A stretch of 64,000 nt of DNA from Polytrichum commune (Eukaryota; Streptophyta; Polytrichopsida; Polytrichales; Polytrichaceae). The stretch's first letter is position 1, and each line of letters starts with the position of its first letter. Position numbers and translations under genes: made by a program. The stretch lies in NCBI GenBank assembly GCA_950295325.1, contig OX485809.1:28844144-28908143 (forward strand). Reading direction: 5' to 3'. Under the pieces are notes generated by a model, which saw nothing but the letters and a program-made list of their open reading frames with translations, searched no databases and was not told the origin of the DNA. Below, piece by piece: positions 48,176 through 60,096 of the stretch.

Positions 48176-48545
48176 TTTAATAATGTTTGATGACTGTGAA
48201 AATATAATTAGTAATAAAGAAATGTGAAAAAAATAGTGGCCAACTAATGAATGTGAAAATGCAATGAGGAAATAGGAAAAATAAAAATGTATTAAGCAAG
48301 AAAAGTGAAAATGCAGTGAGTAATAGAAAAAGTAAAAATACAGTGAATAAAAAACGGATGGGTGTGATTATGCAGTGAGTAAGAAACGGATGGATGTGAA
48401 AATGCAATAAATGAGTAGGCACAATGAAAATGCAATGATGAAAAGGGTAATGTAAAATGCACTGAATAATTAGGTAACGTGAAAATACATCGAGTAACAA
48501 TTGAACATGAAAATGCAATGAGTAACTAAAGAATGCCAAAATAAA
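48176..48545. repeat. Degenerate minisatellite between the two Helentron genes
   Basis: The word GTGAAAATGCAATGAGTAA and variants recur about ten times with a spacing near 33-36 bp. A shorter patch, TATAACACACTATAACACAC, follows at about 48700-48745. No coding sequence is seen from 48096 to 48850. Confidence 0.8.
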
Positions 48546-48850
48546 ATTTGAATACGACGATATGAATATGATGGTATAAATATGATGATATGTTATTGTT
48601 TCCACAATGTAGATGTTATCGCTTTTGGTCAAAATGCCAAACTCAATACACATATGTAGAATTTAAAGTTCAAATCAATTTTGAACTTGCTATATAGTAT
48701 AACATAGTATAACACACAACCAATATAACACACTATAACACACTATGACATATGTATCAAGGCAGATTTTTGTAAACTATATCAAACAGAAGAAGTAACT
48801 ATAATCACACCAAAATTATCATTGGATTCATTGAATCCAATAAGGACACC

Positions 48851-50095
48851 TTAAGGACTCAAATAAAACTCACCTCTTGCAACTAGGGGTCCTAGTGCTT
48901 CAATTGCTACAATGCGGTCGGTTGCATAAAAATCAAGAAAATCAGATTCAGACTTGTGCAACATGGCCTGAATCGATGGGGCACTCACAAATGTAGCAAC
49001 AAAAGGTGCATCCTCGATGACAATATTAGCATTGATATGAATCACAAAAGAGCACGAAGCATCCAGCTTGCAAAGGTAATTACCACACACCTGCTTGTAT
49101 GGTAATGCGGATGGGTTGACCATAGTCATACACCTCGTAATCTGTAATAATCCAACAAAAAATGCACGTTTATATTTGCACTTAATTTATAAAAATGAAT
49201 GAAAGAATAATACCAATAAAAAAGAATAGTGTCATTACCTTTCGTGCAACAATTTGGCCCTGATTTTTGATGTGTGTGTTGAAAACAACGGTAAGCTTGG
49301 ATTTCAATGTGTTAGAATGAACTGGTGCTAGAATAGATGACCCAATTGTAAGAAGCTGAACATCTCTTTTTGTTGGAGCGTGCTACGTTTTTTATGATGA
49401 TATGGGTAGGTTTACCTTTGCGGAATTGTTCCGCAAGTGAATGAAAATCATTTTGAAAAGTTGGTAAAAAACTCACCTACATATGCAAACTAAAATTAGA
49501 AAAGATGAAGGTGATTTTCAAAATGACAATAATCAAAATAAGGTACTGGAAGTACTTACAACTTGAATGTCTTCAGCATCATGTCCATCAGCAACTAGAA
49601 GCTCAAATTTTTGATCGACTTCTCCTTTCACGCCAATGACAGTAACAACAAGTGTGGAAGTGACAAACGGTTGGAGCATTCGCCGTGCAAAGGAACGGAT
49701 CGTATTTGATATGTGGAAGAAAAATTTAATTGGAGGATCAAATGGCGGAATCTCATAGACCTTTGTGGCAGTAGAGATATCTATTGTCCAGTCCGAATCT
49801 CCCTTGTCATAATCTGACCGGCCTCTCACACTAAAATTCTCCAACCGCAAAAACTTCTCCCTCTTCAGTTTATCCATGTGCGTTTTCATGAAATTTTCCT
49901 TCACGGTTACGGTTATAATCGTTGTACCAACTGTGTCCGTAACATCTGCGTGGAAAAACTAGTGAGTTGGAGATTTCGATGGTGACATGGTGCTCCCATA
50001 ACAAGACAGTACAAAACACTCAAAAACCACATCCCGAATAGCATTATCTATCTCTTCCAACAATACAGTGGGGCGCTCAGCTCGTTTCGTCATGA
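48851..50095 (-). CDS. RPA-like single-strand DNA-binding protein of the Helentron
   Basis: It starts at MTKRAERPTVLLEE (about 50095). Open segments lie at about 50095-49960, about 49945-49533 and about 49146-48851, with a further open piece at about 49480-49240. The middle segment has the beta-strand pattern of an RPA/OB-fold subunit (TLVVTVIGVKGEVDQKFELL, VADGHDAEDIQV). The last has FVIHINANIVIEDAPFVATF with a C-x(3)-C pair (CGNYLCKLDASC) reminiscent of the RPA C-terminal zinc ribbon. RPA-like proteins are known companions of plant and animal Helitrons and are thought to coat the displaced strand. One stop (about 49971) lies between the first segments unless it is spliced out at TTCCACGCAG|. 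The gene lies upstream of the replicase on the same strand. Confidence 0.6.
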
Positions 50096-50395
50096 TACCT
50101 CCAAAAGAACGATGACACATAAGGTAGCAACAAGTAGAGGAAAACAAAGCCAGAGAGAGCAGGGAAGAATGAGGAGCTCGAAGAAGAATGGGGAAGAAGA
50201 TGAAGGACGAGATTCGCATTGAAGCTCTTAGGATGCGGCTCTACAGTTCTAGTAAGAGTTTTTACTAGTTCTAGTTTTAATTCTACAGTTCTAGTCAGAG
50301 TTTTTACTAGTACTACAGTTCTAGTCAGTTTACTTTTTACTTTTTACTTTTACACCATAGTTTCACTGTTCAGCACTGTAGAGCAGCGTAACTCC

Positions 50396-50413
50396 TGAAA
50401 ACGCAGCGTTTTC
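50396..50413. repeat. Hairpin near the 5' end of the Helentron
   Basis: GAAAACGC-A-GCGTTTTC is a perfect 8-bp-arm inverted repeat about 30 bases inside the 5' (minus-strand) terminus. Confidence 0.6.
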
Positions 50414-50442
50414 GTGGTCTCTCCCCTTTAGACACAGAGACA

Positions 50443-50576
50443 ATAAAACAATGAACATGTGTGAAAACCATTTACTTGAGCAAATTATTGTATGTCCACC
50501 GCCATAACCGAGAGAGCTTTACCCGGCGTTTGCGAAAGACTTTGGTTATTTGTTGAAGCCATGTGGAGATGGGCCT
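50443..50576 (-). mobile_element. PIF/Harbinger-like MITE, copy 3, second part
   Basis: It continues the family sequence where 42349 left off (ATAAAACAATGAACATGTGT, CATAACCGAGAGAGCTTTAC) and ends in a decayed terminal repeat (GCCATGTGGAGATGGGCC). It ends 230 bp before the start codon of the phytyl ester synthase gene. Confidence 0.82.
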
Positions 50577-50703
50577 CTAGTCGCGTGCTAACTTAGAATG
50601 AAGTAACTTAGCTGGGGCCGGTTCTAGATGTTTGATGATTTTTGTTTTTCCTCTTTGAGATCAAGACTACAAGGAGGATCGCATCACATCCGATCCGATC
50701 GCA

Positions 50704-50745
50704 ATGCAGTTCGCCGCTCTGCTTGTGGCTTCTGTGTCACATTGA
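50704..50745 (+). CDS. Possible uORF of the phytyl ester synthase gene
   Basis: ATG to TGA, 13 codons (MQFAALLVASVSH), 61 bases before the main ATG at 50807. It matters only if transcription starts upstream of 50704, which cannot be seen. Confidence 0.25.
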   Translation: MQFAALLVASVSH

Positions 50746-50806
50746 GCGAGTGGTGAATTCGGTCGAGGGGGTGAGGAATGTAGGAACTGTTGTGGTAGGT
50801 TGAGAA

Positions 50807-53800
50807 ATGCAGGCGTTTTGTAAGCCCAGATTGTCCTCTGTGGTTGCGAGTGGGATTAAGGTCGGATATGGTGATCCAGCAGAACCCGATGGGCGGAAAG
50901 CATATTCACGTTGGACGCCATTAGTACCCCTGCAAGTATTGCGGTGCAATGTGCAAATATCACGAGATGAATCTTCGCCCGAGGCCAAAACTTCCGAGGT
51001 GTCGAAGATTACTAAGAAGAGAAGGATTCAGAAAGAAAATGCAAGCTCCGTGGACGGGAAGCATCATCGTGGAAACAATCACCGAAAAACTGTCCGCGAT
51101 TACTTGGATGAGGTATTCACATATCCTAGCATTCAGCCTGCAAAAATGTGGCATTGATTTCAAACTCACTCATTCTGTTGGGGAGAAAAGCACCGAGAGG
51201 ATGAGGAGAGACAATGATTTCCAGGTTTCGTGATCGACATGAGTCAGTCTAGCCATGGCAAGGAATCATTGTGATTCGTAGCATGAAAAAAACTATCATG
51301 TGAGCTGTGTACAGACTAGGTTAACATGGCACCAATTCCATCTAGAGATTGCGGGATCTATATCAATACGTATATTTTAGGTAGTTGGAATTCCTCAGCT
51401 GTACGATGAAGTGCTTGCTCTTGGATCTCTACTGATTCATCGAGACAGGCCATGGCTCTAATCAGTAACTCATTCAAGATGATGGTATTGGAGGGAGAGA
51501 CAGAAGATTATATTTACTTGTTTGTCGGAGAATCAGCTAACCCCTAAACTCTTATGAATCTGGCACCTTTCTCCAGCCCTCCAGTCCTCCGAGGTTCTAA
51601 ATAAAAATGCATTTTTCTCTAGTCCCTACATAATTAATTCCTACTCGTTAACCCTCCATTGGAACATGTGAATCTGATCTACTGAAAAGCTGACAACTTT
51701 CAAGAGAGTCTGGGAGTAGTAGATCAAAGTGATTCCCATAATTGTAGGGCCCAGCAGGCTTGTCTAAAAGGAATCCGAGGAGATGCTGAAATTTTCTTGC
51801 AATTATGGTCTTGTCAAGGTACCTAACCCCGAGCCGCTACTTTGTCGAATGCGTGTCTGTACGAAGGCTGTAACGTGTCAAATTGTCTCTGAGATGCTAA
51901 AACCCGTGCCATTTCCATGACTCACTAAAACTGAAACTGCAAAGATTAAACCTGGCTTATCTGAAATCTAAAACCTCGAGAAGAAATAACAAAAATATCA
52001 CTGCACACACCTTGTAATTGTACACAGCGCAGTACGTTCGCTAAGCTCTTTGCCAAGGACAGGCTGGGATAATGTAAACTTACCTTGGGTTTGTACGAGT
52101 TTTTTGTTACTTTAAAGCGCATTGGATCAAACTGGAATTTGGACAATGGAATGTCAAATTGATAAATCTCGATAATCTTTGTATTTGCAGGTACCTTTTT
52201 TTCTTACGGATGACGGAGGGCCACCTCGATGGTTCTCACCTCTGATTCCAGAACCACCCGAAAGAGCTCCACTCATGCTCTTTCTGCCAGGTTTGAGAAT
52301 CAAAACTCGTGTAGTGGATGGCAAATGCCCATATATCTCTAAAGTGGTTTGAAATATACAAATTGGGATAAACATGCTAATCTTTGAAATTTCAACGGTA
52401 TTGTATTGTGATAAGAAGTGTCCAAGGTTATTATAGTTTGACAATCTATCTTTCTCTTTGCAGGCCTGGATGGCACAGGCTGGGGATTACTATTACACCA
52501 TGAATCATTGGGGAGGTATACAGATTTTGTGATTTTTGTGGGCAAATTGTTTGGGGTGTGAACAGCATTGTTGTGATTCTTGCAAAATTGCTTAGGGTTC
52601 AGGGTTTAGGATTTTGCATGTAATGAAATAATATGAGCATTTGGTGTTTACAGGTTCTTCGAACTGCGATGCCTCCATATTCCTGTGCATGATCGAACAT
52701 CCTACATAGGTGCATCTACCTGAGTAGTCGCCATCTTTTCCAATCTCACAAGTTAAAAAAAAATTGCCACCCTGCAAAAACATTTGTCTTCCTCTAAATA
52801 GTTTTTGCTGTATCAGATTTGAGTTGTATATAAAGAGTTGGTTGTGGGTCATATATTGAGAGTCTAGGTAATGATTAGATTTGATCTGTATTCTTGACTA
52901 CATTATACTTTGTGACATTCAGGTTTAGTGAAATTGGTGGAAGAGGTCGTCCTTGAAGAAACAAAACTGCGGCCATCAGCTCCTATTTACCTAGTTGGAG
53001 ATTCAATTGGGAGTGCTCTAGCACTTTCTGTGGCAGCTCGAAACCCTGAAGTAGACCTAATTCTAATACTTGCAAATCCTGGTACTTCAACTGCAATTCA
53101 GAGCATCCCCTGAACTGTTGTTCATACAATGGAAATTTTGTTAATTTTTGAGTGTAATAATAATATTTTCCAATCTGGGTTGTTTTTGCAGCAACTTCAT
53201 TTCCAAATTCGCAGTTGCAGCCTCTGGTTCCCTTGCTGGGATCTTTAACCTCAGATCTCTTCACGGCTGTCCCACATATTCTAAACTTCACTTTGGGTAT
53301 CTCATTTCTTCCATCTGCTGCCATTGAGGATTTTATTTGAAAAACTCTGCAAACAACGGCTAGAAACTATTGTGTTTATTGCATAATGAAGTTTAAGATA
53401 GGTGCAAGCATGTATTTGTTTATATGGGAAAAACCATTAAGTTGTCACTCCTATGAGGTGGTGACCAGTGTTGGTCTGGTATCATTCTTTTAATTTTTTA
53501 AAATAATTTTATGTTGATACCATTCGGGTGTCTACGATGAGGATTTTACTCTTTTTTTTGATACCACCAGGGTATGGGTATTTGACAGTATTGTTGTATC
53601 AATTCCATTCGGGTCTATATACCATGCAAGAACCTTCATACATAGGAAAAATCACCCTAGTATCAGTATGGTTAAGAATGGTACCGACTCAAACATTGAT
53701 TTGGGCATACGTAGCTTCTCTCACTTTGGGATACCCACCAAGTATCAATATTTGATTGGTATTACAAAATTGATTCGATGGGAAGGTTCTTTGATACCAT

Positions 53801-56800
53801 AATTGATGTTGATTATTGATGCCATGCATTCACATACCTATATACCATACCAACATTGGTGGTGACCTATCTTGATAGGAAGAATGCCACCTACTCGTGT
53901 GACTTTGTGCTCTGATGACAAGGAAGACAATTTTGTTGATGGTGAAATATTGGGTCTGTATAATTAAATGCAGGAAATCCCTTAAGTCTGCCACAGACTA
54001 AAGGTGGAGACTCTAATTCTTGGCTTTTAGAGCAAGCTGAGCTGCTTCGGACTTCCCTCATGACTCTTCTCCCGACCCTTCCGGTACATCCCTATCAAAA
54101 AATGAATCTTCTCAAATAAATGTGTGCTTCAAAACATTGTTGTCTAAATTGCTAAATATAACCTTGTGAGAACAATGACTTTCATGTAGTTCTGTATAAA
54201 CTTACTGAAATAATAAATTTCAAATATTGGCCAGTTTTAACTTTCCATCTTTTAACTTTTTCTGTAGTTCTTATTTTCTAGTAGGTGTTGCTACCAAAAT
54301 TTCTATGTTCCTCTATTTCAATGTCCTGAGCTAATTGTAAATTTCATGACTTTTATCTTGACTTCCTTGTTTCAGTTTCAGGCTTAAAAAGCGATTTCAT
54401 ACATGTTACAGCACAAGTGATCCACATTAATTTTTGCAATTTGTTGTGGTACAGGATAAGGCAGATGTGTTGCGGAGGGACACATTACTTTGGAGGTTGA
54501 AGATGCTACAAATATCAGCTCTGGATGCGAATTCTCGACTCCGCAATGTGAAAGCTGAAGTACTAATTCTTGCAAGGTTTTAAAAAATTCTCACATACTG
54601 ATGTGTCTGCACAGCGATTGTAATCTCACCAAATTATAATAGAGCCACCAAATTCATGTCTAATCAAAGTTACCTTAAACAACACACACCCCAGTCCCTA
54701 AAGACGGGATTTTGTAACCATTGAATGCTCTATGTTTCTATCATAGCTCCCCTAATGACCTATCTTAAAAGTGGGTTTTCATCTAGTTTCTCATAGCTTG
54801 GTTTAGCTCTTGACATGGAGTTCTAGCCAGATTTAGTTAACTAGGTCCCCTATACATATTATAATATTTTGTAAGGGCTACCGTTCAAAACAGATTGAAG
54901 ATGAATGTGTTCCACCCCTATTTTATTTAAGGTATGCAGGTGCTATTTGGTTACTTTTCTTAATCGGACAACTATAATTGATTGGTGTGCGGTTAGGTAA
55001 GGATCAAAGTGAAAACACCATAAAGACACATGCTTAAATAGGACTGGACTGCATCGTCATAGTTAATCAACTACTCCACACTCATTAGTGTACATAATTG
55101 GAAGGACCTTTGTATTCTATTAAGGAATCAACAAACATGCACTTCTGATAACCATAACTAAAATCTGGGGGGGTCCAATTTTCAAACTGATTTTTGCTGA
55201 TACTTCATTGTAGGTATTTGCTAACAGAACACAAGTTTTGTTGTGTAAATCAAATTGGTAGAAGGTGGAGAACATGAAAAACGAATCGAATAACACCCAC
55301 ATACCTCACTAGAGTGCAACTATTGTCTGGTGTGTCCTTGCAGTGGTAAGGACCACATGTTACCAAGTTCAGATGAGGCTAATAGACTGAGAAAGATTAT
55401 CTCTGGATGCCGGGCTCGCCATTTCAAGGATAGTGACCACACTCTTTTTCTGGTACATTCAATTCTCCACTTCAGTTCAACATTGATTCAGTTACCTACC
55501 CTACTATTGAACACTTTCCAATCACTTCTTCAATGCTTGATTGTGGAATGTTGGCTGTGCTTCTGTTTCAGGATGGGTCCTTTGATTTAGCGACTGTGGT
55601 CAGAGCTGCCGGAAGCTATCGACGTTCGCATCAATATGAGCCTGTGCATGATTATGTTCAGCTTACAAATCAAGAATTTGAGCATTACTGTGAAAATAAT
55701 CTTAAGTATGTCTTCCTCTTGAATCAATCGCAGAACCTAATAGGTATACCAGGTTTCATCACTAGATTAATCTTCAATAACTGCATATTATTAAGAGTCT
55801 TCAAGAAAATACCTAGCCAGTGCAATGAGAACCATAATGTGGAGTGCAAATTGAGGGTTTAGAGGGGATATATTGCTTTTAGCTGCATTCTTTTCTGGCA
55901 ATGGTCTATACACTACTCACACAGGAGAGATTGCCAACTCAAAATGGCAACCAACACGTAATTAATGTTTGCCTCTTTTTGTTACTGGCCAAGGATGACC
56001 ATTTCGAGTTGGTCACCCTCGAATAAGCTTCTTCTAATATGGGGTTGACCAAGTCGAAATGGTCACCACTGAAAAAGCTTCTATACGTGGGTGACCAAGT
56101 TGAAATGGTCGCTGTTGGCTAAAACAAGGAGATGAACATTAATGACATTGTATAACAACAAAGAAGAGACGAACTTTAATTACCTGTTGGTCACCATTTC
56201 AAGTTTGCTAGTCCTCCTGTGGAGTATAAGTGTGGAGTATAAGAGACTTTGAGGTGGAGGTCACAATGTCATCTGATTTTCAGTTCAAGTATAAAAGATT
56301 GTTGTTTTTTAACACAATCTGATTAAAAAAAGGATCCTTGCAGAGTAGAATATTTGTGCATAAATGTGACATAAACGTGGAAGTCACTATGAATTGAATT
56401 AAATTTTGCATGGCTTAATGCAGATGGAATCGACAACTTTATAGTCCTGTGTACTTTTCAACTTCAGAGAATGGCAAAGTGGTGCAAGGCCTTTCAAACA
56501 TACCCACAGATAGGCCGGTGTTGCTTGTCGGCAACCATATGTTCTTGGGCCTAGAACTGGGTTGTCTCGTCACTGAATTTGTCAAACAGAAAAATTTACT
56601 CCTCCGAGGACTTGCGCACCCCGTTATTCTTGGAAAGTATGAAGGTGAAGGTCAACCTGATGTATCCACCGGTGACGGTGCTCGATTATTTGGTGCTGTG
56701 CCTGTGTCTGGGAAGTATATGTTTCAGCTTATGCAACATGGGCATTCCACCTTACTTTACCCAGGAGGTGTTCGGGAAGCCCTCCATCGCAAGGTTTGAA

Positions 56801-59800
56801 TGATCCTTTTGCAACACAATCTAGTGTAGTTTGCAAAAGATCACTAGAGGTATCCTTGAAATCAACGGGAGTTTTCGTTGGGAGTTGGTCCCTTATAATT
56901 TCCTATTTGTTGTTTTGCATACAATATCAATAATCTCTTCCCACTTGTGGTTCATGCTTGGAGGTAGTGTTAGATTTGAATGAAGAGCAGCCAATTTCTG
57001 TTCATTCAGGGCCAGACTCAATTTAGCACCTCTGGGCATGCCAAAATGAGTTTGACCCTTAATGAACCAATATAGAATGCTCTTTGCCTAAACCTCCTGA
57101 CTACCTTCAAGCATGCTCTGAAAACGTACCGGACATGGAAGTGTTGTATGCAAAACAACCAACTTTCGACAAACAGTCCCTTTGAATCAAAGGATAATGC
57201 TATTATAGTTATCCTTAATCTCCACAGGACTCTTGGTCGGGAGTTGGTTGTTTTGCATACAACACTTCCATGTCCGGTATGTTTTCAGAGCATGCTTGGA
57301 GGGGGTTATGGAGGTTTAAAGAGGGACATTTTATATTAGTTCAGTAAAGGTCAAACTCATTTTGGTGGTGCCAAGAGGTGCTAATATGAGTTTGGCCCTG
57401 AATGAACTGAAATAGGTTGCTCTTCATTCAAACTCAAACACTACCTTCAAGCATGGACCACAAATGGAAAGAAATTAATGATATTATATGCAAAACAACC
57501 AATAGGAAATTGTAGGTGACTAATTCCCGAGGAAAACTGCCATTGAACTAAAGGATAATGCTTGTTTTCTTGCATCTTAAACCGTAAACCCACCAGAACT
57601 CAGTGCTCCCTCCTCCATTGGGCTTTCCCACTGGGCTTCTTATCTTTTAGTGTGTATGGCAACTTCTGTTTTGAAGGAGGAAGCGTATAAGCTATTCTGG
57701 CCAGAGCAGTCAGAGTTTGTGAGAATGGCAGTGCGGCATGGGGTCACAATCATACCTTTTGGTGTAATTGGAGAAGATGAAACTTTCAATGTAATTCCCT
57801 TCACCTCCAATTGCAAGTCATCCATACTTAAGTTAAAACGATTTACACATTAGGAGAAGTGGAGATCTAGACTTCCATCGACAATGATAAGTAGGGTTGA
57901 ATCTGCTCAATGCTGCTGCTTGTTTTTCTCTCTGACGCATATCTTGTACAGAAATTGTAAAGAGCGTGTCTACCTTGGTTTGCATGACAAAGTATTTCAC
58001 TGATTCTCATTGTGGGTACAGATATTGCTAGACTTGGATGATCTACGGAAAGTTCCTTTTCTGCAGAATATGCTTACTGCAAAGGGCATACCACAGCTGC
58101 GGTACATTACATCCTTTCCTTTTGTTTGCTCAATTTCAGTTTTTGCAGTCGCTGTTCCTCTATCTTAGTTACCTTAGAGGTGCTAATAACCATAGTAAAT
58201 GGCATTTAGTGTGCTGTCTTTTGGAGGTCATCCTTCTAATAATTGATTTTTGGGTCAATTATTGTAGGTGGCTTGTTTCCAGGAAGCATAGAGTGAGCCT
58301 GTTTCATGTTTCTTATTCAGTATCAATGCAATCACTAGATTTCCAACAAAGCTCGTTTTCAGCAGAGCTTTTTTTCTCAAACAGTGAAAATTATTTAAAA
58401 ATGATATGTTCAATTCTGCTGTGATTCATCAGTTTTCAATGATTCACTTCTCTAAGGAGTTGGAGTGGGGTTCATGGTGGCAGTGCAAATGCAGTGGGTG
58501 AAATAGCAGACCAACCGTTGACTCTTCCAATTGTCGTTCCAAAGGGCATAGGGAGAATATATTTTCAGTTCCAGAAACCGATAATTACTGCAGGTTAGCT
58601 CCTGATTCCTCCTTCCCATGCATCGTAGCAATATATGTGTATATTAGAGTTATCATTTAGTTCAATGGGACTCTTCATCGGGAGTTGGTCCCCTATGATT
58701 TTCCATTGCCTGTTTTGCGTACAATATCAATAGTTTCTTTCCGCTTGTGGTGCATGCTTGGAGGTAGTGTTTCAGTTCGAGCGAAGAGCAACCTATTACA
58801 GTTCATTGAGGGCCAAAATCATTTTAGCACCTGTTGGCATGCCAAAATGAGTTTGACCCATAATGAACCAATATAGAATGATCTTTGCTCAAACCTCCAC
58901 ACAACCTCCAAACACGGAAGGTGTTGTATGCAAAACAACCATTTCCTGACCAAAAGTCCCATTGAATCAAAGGATGACTCTATTATTATACCTTTCTGAT
59001 CTGAACCATGTTCTAATGGTAATAAGTTAATTCTGTTGGTCTTCATCTTGAGCATGAAGCCCTGGAGAATTGTCGTAGTATTGTTGTTATACCTAACTTG
59101 CCGCTATTGAGGTAGGTATTGGGTGCCTACTACAGCCAATCACATGGTGACATATCTCCATTTCTAGTTGTAGTGGTCGTGCCATTGTGAGGTCATGAAT
59201 TATGGCTGATGAAGGACTAGGTAACCCTCTGAGCTCAAACCACCAATCCGTATTCATTGTGAGCGTCTTCTAATTGCCATTGTTGATGTGCCTAGAATTT
59301 CCTTGTGTCCACACCAGTGTTGGTCTGGTATCATGTTTTTATGAAACCATTTTGGGTATCTATAATGAGAATTTCCCTTTTTTTGTTACAAATAGGTATT
59401 TGATGGTATTCGATACCATTCGGGTCTGTATACCATGCAAGAACATTCATACCTATGCAAAATCGCTCTAGTATCAATATGGTTTGGAATGGTATTGACC
59501 CAAATAGTAATACGGGTATACAAAGATTCTCTCACCTTGAGACACCCACTGAATATCAGTATTTGACTGGTATTAAAAATTGGATACCTACAGGTAGGTT
59601 CTTTGATACCATTATTGATGTTGGTCATTGATTCCATGCATTCACCGACCTATATACTGGACCGATATCGGCCCACACCTCCTGATTTAGCAATATGTTT
59701 CACAGGGCAAGAAGAGGAGTTCAGAGACAAGAAGAAGATGGATGCTCTTTACTTGCATGTGAAAAGTGAGGTGGAGGATGCACTACAATATCTGCAAGTA

Positions 59801-60096
59801 AGAGTTACAGCTTCCTCTCTTGCATTGTTCCCAATACCATACTTCCATTTTGAGTCATTTTTCTGCATATGTTATCAAAGCTGACTGCAATTTATGTTTA
59901 ATAAACTGTCCATGTAGATCTCTTAATTGTCAGGGTTCATGTTCAACAGAGTAGAATTTTGAGTACTTCCCTTTCTCACTTAGATCACTCTGACCAGAAA
60001 AAGCGACCTGAGGATCCATACCGAGACTTACTGCCGAGGTTGGTGTATGAGTCATCTTGGGGACAACAGCGTCAAGCACCCACGTTCAAACCTTAG
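50807..60096 (+). CDS. Phytyl ester synthase / ELT-family acyltransferase, chloroplastic
   Basis: Sixteen exons with frame-consistent GT/AG junctions: 50807-51112, 52191-52290, 52464-52515, 52654-52709, 52923-53081, 53192-53296, 53974-54083, 54455-54576, 55344-55452, 55572-55705, 56424-56793, 57677-57790, 58022-58101, 58457-58593, 59706-59797, 59998-60096. The sum is 2145 nt, 714 residues, close to the 704 of Arabidopsis PES1. Residues 1-100 are basic and Ser/Arg-rich, like a plastid transit peptide. An alpha/beta hydrolase half follows, with GGPPRWFSPL, LPGLDGTG and GDSIG (Ser199), and likely Asp340 and His369 of the triad. The acyltransferase half has NHMFLGLE (455-462) and YPGG (530-533). 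The C terminus has EDPYRDLL. The family makes phytyl esters and triacylglycerol in plastoglobules during chlorophyll breakdown. No break is seen; introns 6, 10, 11 and 14 hold MITEs. It is PES1/PES2-like; orthology to either is not resolved. Confidence 0.95.
53457..53867. mobile_element. Intronic MITE family A, copy 1
   Basis: The ends GGTGACCAGTGTTGGTCTGG and, inverted, GGTCACCACCAATGTTGG enclose many GATACCATT / GGTATC words and the segment ATATACCATGCAAGAACCTT. A relative occurs in intron 14 at 59308-59690. It lies in intron 6 of the phytyl ester synthase gene. Confidence 0.7.
55917..56222. mobile_element. Intronic MITE family B, about 305 bp
   Basis: The inverted ends of about 70 bases (CACACAGGAGAGATTGCCAA at the left; TCCACAGGAGGACTAGCAAA on the complement of the right) both continue into AACTYRAAATGG...ACCAACA.GTAATTAA. 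Three internal copies of GACCAAGTYGAAATGGTC lie in the middle. It is in intron 10 of the host gene. Confidence 0.75.
56851..57196 (+). mobile_element. Intronic MITE family C, copy 1
   Basis: About 346 bp, with TATCCTT at the left and AAGGATA at the right as part of a longer imperfect inverted repeat (TTGTTTTGCATACAA near both ends). Its neighbour at 57211 is the same element inverted. It lies in intron 11. Confidence 0.75.
57211..57561 (-). mobile_element. Intronic MITE family C, copy 2 (inverted)
   Basis: The reverse complement follows copy 1 through AGCATGCTCTGAAAAC, ACCGGACATGGAAGTGTTG and GTATGCAAAACAACCAAC, among others. Together copies 1 and 2 form a 0.7-kb inverted repeat inside intron 11. 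Confidence 0.75.
58650..58978 (+). mobile_element. Intronic MITE family C, copy 3
   Basis: It starts TTATCATTTAGTTCAATGGG and ends CCCATTGAATCAAAGGATGA, with terminal inverted repeats of at least 20 bp and weaker similarity to about 80. It lies in intron 14 of the phytyl ester synthase gene. Confidence 0.78.
59308..59690. mobile_element. Intronic MITE family A, copy 2
   Basis: It matches 53457-53867 over its length (ACCAGTGTTGGTCTGGTATC, TATACCATGCAAGAAC, GGTTCTTTGATACCAT). Its right end is shorter and more decayed. Confidence 0.7.

Larger units (their letters stand above)
42350..50442 (-). mobile_element. Helentron-like rolling-circle transposon (HLE2 type)
   Basis: The ends are fixed by the split Harbinger-type MITE: its sequence stops at 42349 and resumes at 50443. 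The element is therefore 8093 bp, and on the minus strand the host junction reads T|T (TTTTAT|TACTGAG). Helentrons insert between two Ts, whereas canonical Helitrons insert between A and T. Near both ends the minus strand carries AGAGACCACG as a direct repeat. A perfect 8-bp-arm hairpin (GAAAACGC / GCGTTTTC) lies at 50396-50413, near the 5' end. Coding content is an OTU-Rep-helicase-endonuclease protein and an RPA-like protein, both minus. The C-terminal endonuclease is diagnostic of the Helentron branch. The copy has many frame breaks and looks inactive. Confidence 0.83.

Noticed and set aside
48177-48653. 158-codon minus-strand frame rich in Phe/Leu/His/Ile
   Set aside because: It translates the degenerate minisatellite between the Helentron genes; hydrophobic low complexity, not a real membrane protein.
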